A stretch of DNA of 47,318 bases from Myxococcaceae bacterium. GTDB taxonomy: Bacteria; Myxococcota; Myxococcia; Myxococcales; Myxococcaceae. Below, piece by piece: positions 42,310 through 47,318 of this stretch. The position numbers and the translations under genes were made by a program. The DNA lies in contig JAFGNZ010000077.1 of the NCBI GenBank assembly GCA_016926755.1, forward strand, positions 1-47,318. Direction: 5' to 3'. How positions within the stretch are numbered: position 1 is the stretch's first letter; every line of letters starts with the position of its first letter. The notes under the pieces are model-generated. The model made no database searches. It worked only from the letters and a program-made list of their open reading frames with translations, and had not been told where the DNA came from.

Positions 42310-43983
42310 TCAGGGCTCCCGGGGTTCGGCTTCGTGATCCAGGAAGAAGTCCAGCAGCGCCTCCTCGGCCCGCTCGCGTGCAGAGCCCTCGGCCGCCGCG
42401 TACTGCCCCAGCAGCCGCTCCAGCTCGGCGCGCGGCCCGGGCGCGAGCCGCTCCAGCAGGGCGCGCGCCTTGCGCTCCACCGCGCTCTGCTCTCTCGCGG
42501 CCTGGGCGGCCTTGCCCGCATCCGCCACCGAGAGCGCCACTGTCTTGGCGTTGGTCGTCCCGGGCTGGCTCACGGAGACCTTCACCACCCCGTTGAGATC
42601 GTAGGCGAACTCCACCCGCACCGGAGAGCTCGCCGGCCGAGGCTCGAGCTTGAAGTCGAACGCCCCCACCCGCGTGTTCTCCGAGACGCGGGGCGCCTCG
42701 CCCTGGAACACCTCCACGAGGAGCCGCTCCTGCTGGGGCACCACGGTGTAGAACTCCTCTACCCTCACGGCGGGCAGCACCGTGTTGCGCCGAAGCACTG
42801 GGGCGAAGGTGTCCGGCTCGGCCCCCAGCCGATCCTCCTCTCCGATGACGCGCATGCCCAGGCTGTGGGCGGCCACGTCCACGAGGATGCGCTCCACGGG
42901 CTCACCGGTGAGCAGGCCCGCCTGGATGGCCGCGCCCAACCCCACCGCCAGATCCGGATCCACCTCCTCGTGGATGTCCACCCCGAAGGCCTCCTCGAGC
43001 AGCGCGCGCACTCGGGGGATCCGGGTCGAGCCTCCCACCAGGCACACCCGCGAGAGGGCCTGTCCCTCCAACCGCGCGTCCTCGATCGCCCGGCGCGCCA
43101 GGGCCACGGTGGACTCGAGCAGTGGCTCGATGAGCTCTTCGAAGGTGCGCCGCCGCACCTCCAGATCGAGGTGGATGGGCTTGCCCTCCACTCTCGTGAG
43201 GAACTCCTCGCGCACGCGCACGGCGATGTCCGCGGAGAGGCGGATCTTCGTCTCCTCCGCCAGCCGGCGCAGGCGCGCCATGGCCCGAATGTCCTCGCGT
43301 GGATCCACGCCCTGGCTGGCCTTGAGCTCATCCAGGAAGAGCTGCAGCAGCTTGTCATCGAAGTCATCGCCGCCCAGGTGGGTGTTCCCCGCGGTGGCGC
43401 GGACCTCGCGCACCCCATGGAACACCTCGAGCACCGACACGTCGAAGGTGCCTCCCCCCAGATCGTAGACGAGGAGGATCTCGGGCTCGGCCGTGCTGGG
43501 GGCCTCCGGGGCAAGGATCCGCTCATACACGAGCGAGGCGCTGGTGGGCTCGTTGAGCAAGCGCAGCACGTGCAGCCCCGCGCGCTCGCCGGCCTCCAGG
43601 GTCGCGCGGCGCTGGGCGTCGTCGAAGTAGGCGGGCACGGTGATGACCACGTCCCGCACGGGCTCTCCCGTGGCGCGCTCGGCGCCGTGCTTGAGCGCGG
43701 ACAGGATGTCGGCGGAGACCTGCTCGGGAGTCAGCTCGCGCCCAGCGAGCGCGTAGCGGTGGGAGGTCCCCATCTTGCGCTTCACCGAGCGGACGCACCG
43801 CTCGGGCATCTGAAGCTCGAGGTTGCGCGCCTCGCGCCCCACCACGGCGCCCCCGTCCGTGTAGAGCACCACCGAGGGCACGATGGGGCTGCCCTCGATG
43901 GGTAGCGCCACCGGACGGCCCTCGACGAGGTGGGCGATGACAGAGTTGGTGGTGCCCAGATCGATCCCAAAAGCGCGACTCAT
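42310..43983 (-). CDS. Hsp70-family chaperone (DnaK-like)
   Basis: 557 aa. Nucleotide-binding domain with FGIDLGTTNSVIAHL (phosphate 1), VVITVPAYFDDAQRRAT, LLVYDLGGGTFDVSVLEVF (phosphate 2) and CLVGGSTRIPRVRALLEE (adenosine). Substrate-binding beta domain present, but the C-terminal lid is short; DnaK is about 640 aa. This is a specialised paralogue, not the housekeeping DnaK. The ATG overlaps the GrpE-like stop (ATGA) and the stop is 3 bp before the helical-repeat gene. The operon also supplies a nucleotide-exchange factor and J protein, so it forms a complete private Hsp70 cycle. Confidence 0.92.
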   Translation of the reverse strand: MSRAFGIDLGTTNSVIAHLVEGRPVALPIEGSPIVPSVVLYTDGGAVVGREARNLELQMPERCVRSVKRKMGTSHRYALAGRELTPEQVSADILSALKHGAERATGEPVRDVVITVPAYFDDAQRRATLEAGERAGLHVLRLLNEPTSASLVYERILAPEAPSTAEPEILLVYDLGGGTFDVSVLEVFHGVREVRATAGNTHLGGDDFDDKLLQLFLDELKASQGVDPREDIRAMARLRRLAEETKIRLSADIAVRVREEFLTRVEGKPIHLDLEVRRRTFEELIEPLLESTVALARRAIEDARLEGQALSRVCLVGGSTRIPRVRALLEEAFGVDIHEEVDPDLAVGLGAAIQAGLLTGEPVERILVDVAAHSLGMRVIGEEDRLGAEPDTFAPVLRRNTVLPAVRVEEFYTVVPQQERLLVEVFQGEAPRVSENTRVGAFDFKLEPRPASSPVRVEFAYDLNGVVKVSVSQPGTTNAKTVALSVADAGKAAQAAREQSAVERKARALLERLAPGPRAELERLLGQYAAAEGSARERAEEALLDFFLDHEAEPREP

Positions 43984-44546
43984 GGTTGATTCCTCACGGT
44001 GATGGCCTCCCCTTCGCGGACCAGGTGCTCGCCGCAGAGGACGGCAGCGCGGACCACGCGGGAGATGGCTCCCTCGGGCAGGCTCGGATGGGACTGCGTG
44101 CCCACGACGCGAAACAGGCGCCCGTCGGGCGGATGCCCCAGCGGCGCCAGGCGCGTGAGCCCCGCGTGGGCCAGGAAGCGGTCGATACGGTCTGTCACCC
44201 CCACGAGGCCTGGCGCGAGCGCCAGGTCCGCCATGTGGGCGGCCTCTTCCAGCAGATCCCGCGCGTCCAACAGTTCGTCCCAGGACAGCTCCGTCCTCCA
44301 GGACACACCGGACGCGGCCCCCTGCTGAGAGGAGAGCGTGCCCCTCCACTCGGCGAGCCCCCCTTCCAACTTGCGCTCCAGATCCTCGACTTGAAGGCTC
44401 AGCCGGGCCTGGGCGCGGGAGGACTTCCGCACGGCCTCGAGCAGCTCGGTCGCCCAGGCGGGAGGTGACTCAGACGGGAGGGTCTCCCCAGGGAGACTGG
44501 GAGAAGGCGGGCGTGCCGCGAAGAGACGACGGAACCACAGGAACAT
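43980..44546 (-). CDS. GrpE-like nucleotide exchange factor
   Basis: 188 aa. Helical N-terminal part (LEAVRKSSRAQARLSLQVED, LERKLEGGLAEW) as in the GrpE coiled coil, then LLDARDLLEEAAHMADLA, DRIDRFLAHAGLTRLAPLGH (the DxxxxxL-x-x-x-G-[IV]-x-x element) and a beta C-terminus with HLVREGEAITVRNQP. It is divergent from standard GrpE but its place directly before Hsp70 supports the call. It overlaps the Hsp70 start by 4 bp. First gene of the chaperone operon; upstream are two CCTGATA-type direct repeats. Confidence 0.75.
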   Translation of the reverse strand: MFLWFRRLFAARPPSPSLPGETLPSESPPAWATELLEAVRKSSRAQARLSLQVEDLERKLEGGLAEWRGTLSSQQGAASGVSWRTELSWDELLDARDLLEEAAHMADLALAPGLVGVTDRIDRFLAHAGLTRLAPLGHPPDGRLFRVVGTQSHPSLPEGAISRVVRAAVLCGEHLVREGEAITVRNQP

Positions 44547-44578
44547 GCCCCTCCACTAACACAGGGGCTGACACGATG

Positions 44579-44617
44579 TAACCTGATAAGTAGGCAAGTG
44601 TTCACCCTACCTGATAG
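44579..44617. promoter_or_regulatory. Two CCTGATA direct repeats upstream of the grpE-like gene
   Basis: TAACCTGATAA (44579-44589) and TACCTGATAG (44608-44617) are separated by 18 bp, 33-71 bp before the grpE-like start. On the coding strand both read TATCAGGT. Candidate regulator sites for the chaperone operon. Confidence 0.4.
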
Positions 44618-44666
44618 ACCCGGTGGGTCATACCGAGTCCCAGGTCAGCTGCCTCCACCCGAGGGA

Positions 44667-44705
44667 GGCTCCACAGCCCCCTGCTCGCTGTCCGGGTGGA
44701 CATGC
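44667..44705 (+). repeat. 40-bp direct repeat, copy 2
   Basis: Partner of 39845-39884 in the same orientation, here about 120 bp beyond the start of the chaperone operon and 90 bp before the Cys-repeat gene. The two copies thus bracket the 4.6-kb operon almost exactly. Confidence 0.75.
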
Positions 44706-44794
44706 GCGCCTCCGCCCCCCGCGCTCGGGGCACCTCAGGGGACACGCCCACACTGAAGGAAGCGCGCACCTAGATTGCCTGCAGGAGGTGCGTG

Positions 44795-45178
44795 ATGCGG
44801 CTCTGTGGAGTTGTGCCCCCCTGGGTGCTTGCGGCCACCCTGCTCTTCGCAACGTCGGGCACCGGTCAGCCCGAGCAGGCCTCGGCGCCGCTCTCCTGCT
44901 TCGTGATGCTCCAGCAGAGCGGGGAGGTGGATGACAACCTGGCCACCCAGCTCTGCCAGGGAGCTCAATCCACCGCGCCCGCCCAGTGCTTCCTGCTGAT
45001 CGAGCAAGCGGGCGACCTGTCACTGCCCCAGGCCGTCCAGCTCTGCCAGTACGCCAGCCCCTCGGACGACCCGGCCGGCTGCTACCTCCAGGCGAGGGAC
45101 CAGACCTTCCTGGAGCCCTCGCGCATCATCCGACTCTGCCAACCCGCCGTGAGCTTGTACTGCCCCCGCGGCCTCTGA
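44795..45178 (+). CDS. Small secreted protein with three Cys-bounded repeats
   Basis: 127 aa. ATG at 44795, AGGAGG 6 bp upstream (an in-frame GTG directly before it is disfavoured). Signal peptide WVLAATLLFATSGTG. The mature part is three repeats of about 40 residues, each opening CF/CY and closing QLC or RLC: CFVMLQQSGEVDDN...TQLC, CFLLIEQAGDLSLP...VQLC, CYLQARDQTFLEPS...IRLC. Each cysteine pair probably forms a disulphide. No family recognised. It ends 3 bp from the convergent peptidoglycan-binding gene. Confidence 0.65.
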   Translation: MRLCGVVPPWVLAATLLFATSGTGQPEQASAPLSCFVMLQQSGEVDDNLATQLCQGAQSTAPAQCFLLIEQAGDLSLPQAVQLCQYASPSDDPAGCYLQARDQTFLEPSRIIRLCQPAVSLYCPRGL

Positions 45179-45181
45179 GCG

Positions 45182-46606
45182 CTACGGCTGCGTCGGCGGC
45201 GGGTTGTAGGTGATCTGCAGCACCTCCCCCGTGCTCATGTTCGTGTCTTCCATGTACGCGGCCATCTCCGCGGAGCTCACCTCGATGGGCTGCGTCGCCA
45301 TGGGATCCAGCACGAGGAAGCTGTCCGTCTCCGGGTTGTAGCCCACCACCGACACGAAGTGTCCGCCGTCGAAGACTTCGCCGCCCCGGTACTGCTCGTC
45401 CATCCCAGCCCGCTCCCCCCAGCCCGTGTCCGGGTTGCCTCCCACCACGAAGGCGACGTTGCTCTCTCCGTTCATGAAGGCCAGCCGCATCTTCGCCACG
45501 TCCGACTCTCGCGAGCCGTTCCACTCGTTCTCCCATACCTCCACCTGGACGCCCGCCGCCTGCATCTCCGGCGTGTTGAGCGCCCGGAAGATCCCCGGGG
45601 CCTTGCTTTCATCCGTGTCCACGCTCCCAGGCTGCCCCGCCTCGCGCAGCCGCAGGGTGGACTCGAAGCCGCCTCCCGGCTCGATCCCCTCCAGGCTCCA
45701 GCCCTCCACCCCCAGGTAGCTCAGGCTCATGTTCGCGGACGCGTAGCCACAGTTCTGGTTGCCGTCCCCATCGTTGTCCCCCTCCATCTGGTTGATGTGG
45801 TGGTTGGCCGCCTCCGCCTGCACCGCCGCGTAGTCCGGTGGAGGGAACATGTCGTTGCCCTCCGCGTTCAGGATGCGGATCCCACCGTTCTGATCCATCA
45901 CCACGCTGCCGTTGTCGAACGTCTGCACCGTTGAGCCATCCGGCTGCGTGATCGCGGCCGACGTGGGCAGCCCGAGCTGCTCGCCATAGAAGCGGGCCGC
46001 CTCCTGGATGAGCGGCTGTGCGAGCGTCGCCTCACCATTCGGAGCGTACCGGCCATCCGTCATCGGCGGGCCAAAGCCCGCCCGGGGCCGGGGGTTCATC
46101 ATCGCGTCCAGCGTGGCGTTGTCCACGATGCCCGTCACCTCCAGCCCGTTGTCGCGCTGGAACTGCTCGACGGCCGCTCGCGTCTCCGTGCCGTAGGTGC
46201 CGTGGTCCCGCCCTGCCATGTCCATGTAGCCCAGGCGATCCAGGAAGCGCTGGACGATCTCCACGCCATGGGGCGCGCTGTTCTCCGGCCCCACCGGATC
46301 CTGCGTCTGCCCCTCCACCCCGATGTTGATGTCTCGCAGCGACCTGGCGAAGGGCTCTCCCCCAGGCCCCCAGGGGAAGCGGGTGAACAGCGTCCCCTCC
46401 TGCGCCCGCTGCTGCACGTTCGTGGCGAAGGTGTCCACCGCCTGCCGCACCGTGTTCGCCACGTTCTGCACCGTCCGGACAGGATCTCCCCCGTTCCGAA
46501 CCAGCGCGTTGACTCCCATGCGGATGAGCGACGGAATGATCGAGTTCCCCACAGGGCCCCCTTGGGTATCGGCCCTCGAGCGGAGCCGGTTGGAAGCCCC
46601 CATCAT
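45182..46606 (-). CDS. Peptidoglycan-binding protein with C39-like peptidase domain
   Basis: 474 aa. Start set at 46606 (46603 equally possible); a longer ORF to 46660 has no support. Domains: helical N-terminus; PG_binding_1 at about 113-170 ([47 protein letters not shown]); an LGFP-like stretch (about 190-245); then a C39-like cysteine peptidase with [16 protein letters not shown] (Cys286), [20 protein letters not shown] (His416, Asp434). An acidic DNDGDGNQ loop just before the cysteine may bind calcium. No signal peptide is seen, so export may use another route. Role could be cell-wall attack or lysis. It ends 3 bp from the Cys-repeat gene. Confidence 0.7.
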   Translation of the reverse strand: MMGASNRLRSRADTQGGPVGNSIIPSLIRMGVNALVRNGGDPVRTVQNVANTVRQAVDTFATNVQQRAQEGTLFTRFPWGPGGEPFARSLRDINIGVEGQTQDPVGPENSAPHGVEIVQRFLDRLGYMDMAGRDHGTYGTETRAAVEQFQRDNGLEVTGIVDNATLDAMMNPRPRAGFGPPMTDGRYAPNGEATLAQPLIQEAARFYGEQLGLPTSAAITQPDGSTVQTFDNGSVVMDQNGGIRILNAEGNDMFPPPDYAAVQAEAANHHINQMEGDNDGDGNQNCGYASANMSLSYLGVEGWSLEGIEPGGGFESTLRLREAGQPGSVDTDESKAPGIFRALNTPEMQAAGVQVEVWENEWNGSRESDVAKMRLAFMNGESNVAFVVGGNPDTGWGERAGMDEQYRGGEVFDGGHFVSVVGYNPETDSFLVLDPMATQPIEVSSAEMAAYMEDTNMSTGEVLQITYNPPPTQP

Positions 46607-46734
46607 TCCCGGCCGGCCGCAAGTTTTCACGTACCGTATGGGTCTCCCAGACTGCGGCAAACCCCTCAGGCAAGGAGCCTCGCCCGCACGAAAGGCCCGC
46701 CAAGGCTGGCGGCAGGTGCTATCACTCCGACGCC

Positions 46735-47318
46735 ATGTCCCAGTCTCCTGCCCCGCTGTTCGCCACGGTCCCCAACGAGATCGACTTCCCCGCTGACGAG
46801 CGCCGCATCCTCGCCTTCTGGAAGGAGCGACGGATCTTCGAGCAGACGCTCCAGGGCCGGGATCAGGCCCCCACCTTCGTCTTCTACGAGGGCCCGCCCA
46901 CCGCCAACGGCCTGCCCCACAACGGGCACGTCCTCACCCGCGTCATCAAGGACCTGTTCCCCCGCTACAAGACGATGCGCGGCTTCCGCGTCCCCCGCAA
47001 GGCGGGCTGGGACACCCACGGCCTGCCCGTGGAGGTGGAGGTGGAGAAGGAGCTGCGCATCCACGGCAAGGCCGAGATCGAGCGCTACGGCGTCGAGCCC
47101 TTCACCCAGCGCTGCATCGAGTCCGTCTTCCGCTACACCAACGAGTGGGAGCGCCTCACCGAGCGCATCGGCTTCTGGGTGGACCTGCCCGAAGCCTACG
47201 TCACCTATCACCGGAGCTACGTGGAGAGCGTCTGGTGGGCCCTGGCCGAGCTGTTCCGCAAGGGCCTGCTCTACCGCGGCCACAAGATCGTCTGGTGGTG
47301 GCCCCAGGGCGGCACCGC
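46735..47318 (+). CDS. ileS: Isoleucyl-tRNA synthetase (5' part)
   Basis: 194 codons, runs off the window. ATG at 46735. Class I synthetase with [20 protein letters not shown], the HIGH-type motif [15 protein letters not shown], and [30 protein letters not shown], all diagnostic of IleS. It charges tRNA-Ile. Divergent from the peptidoglycan-binding gene with a 128-bp intergenic region. Confidence 0.95.
   Translation, partial: MSQSPAPLFATVPNEIDFPADERRILAFWKERRIFEQTLQGRDQAPTFVFYEGPPTANGLPHNGHVLTRVIKDLFPRYKTMRGFRVPRKAGWDTHGLPVEVEVEKELRIHGKAEIERYGVEPFTQRCIESVFRYTNEWERLTERIGFWVDLPEAYVTYHRSYVESVWWALAELFRKGLLYRGHKIVWWWPQGGT

Noticed and set aside
41401-43905. 834-codon + strand open frame opposite the Hsp70 and helical-repeat genes
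   Set aside because: Shadow of conserved Hsp70 coding sequence; no family text.

Overview
The window looks like chromosome of a myxobacterium, probably the Cystobacter/Archangium/Stigmatella group. The reasons are very high GC with strong G/C third positions over most of the sequence, many secreted lipoproteins, and families typical of the group: a DUF3396 immunity protein, a DUF5953-like remnant, DUF4388, an ScfR-type regulator, a Hvf/bufferin cassette and several effector-like lipoproteins. This placement comes from reading gene content, not from a search.

Layout. 1-2241: tail of a protein kinase gene, a nuclease-like lipoprotein with its DUF3396 immunity gene, and a frameshifted DUF5953-like remnant. 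2232-4968: radical SAM protein, chalcone-isomerase-like protein, serC. 5100-9170: tight operon of ECF sigma factor, anti-sigma, caspase-like lipoprotein with a C-terminal beta-barrel, and Cys-rich lipoprotein. 9171-11741: bufC-bufB-terminator-bufA (three EGKCG motifs) and a YceI protein. 11837-14483: HExxH metallopeptidase-like lipoprotein and a DUF1015 protein. 14846-17310: ScfR-like regulator translationally coupled to a TPR protein, with an operator-like dyad upstream. 17312-26023: DUF1634/TauE pair, phospholipase-C-like protein, PepA, lipoprotein, pyrF, DUF4388, DsbA-like protein, lpxC. 26438-31388: unknown 496-aa protein, ruvB, and a dehydrogenase/metallo-beta-lactamase-fold pair.

31389-38140 is an accessory island, visibly lower in GC and with more A/T third positions. 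It holds a truncated AlbA_2 gene, mobile-element debris rich in hairpins, an undescribed three-gene set (secreted protein, two-pass membrane protein, trypsin-like protease with a beta-barrel tail) and an IS66 remnant. The lower-GC SUKH immunity gene and its HNH-toxin lipoprotein partner (to 39813) follow.

39905-44546 is a private chaperone operon (GrpE-like, Hsp70, helical-repeat protein, J-domain protein) bracketed by two near-identical 40-bp direct repeats. The window closes with a small Cys-repeat secreted protein, a peptidoglycan-binding/C39-like protein and the 5' part of ileS.

The best candidates for something new are the sigma/caspase/beta-barrel operon, the protease triad in the island, and the repeat-bracketed chaperone operon. 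Two unrelated loci join a protease domain to a C-terminal beta-barrel. No tRNA, rRNA or CRISPR array was seen.
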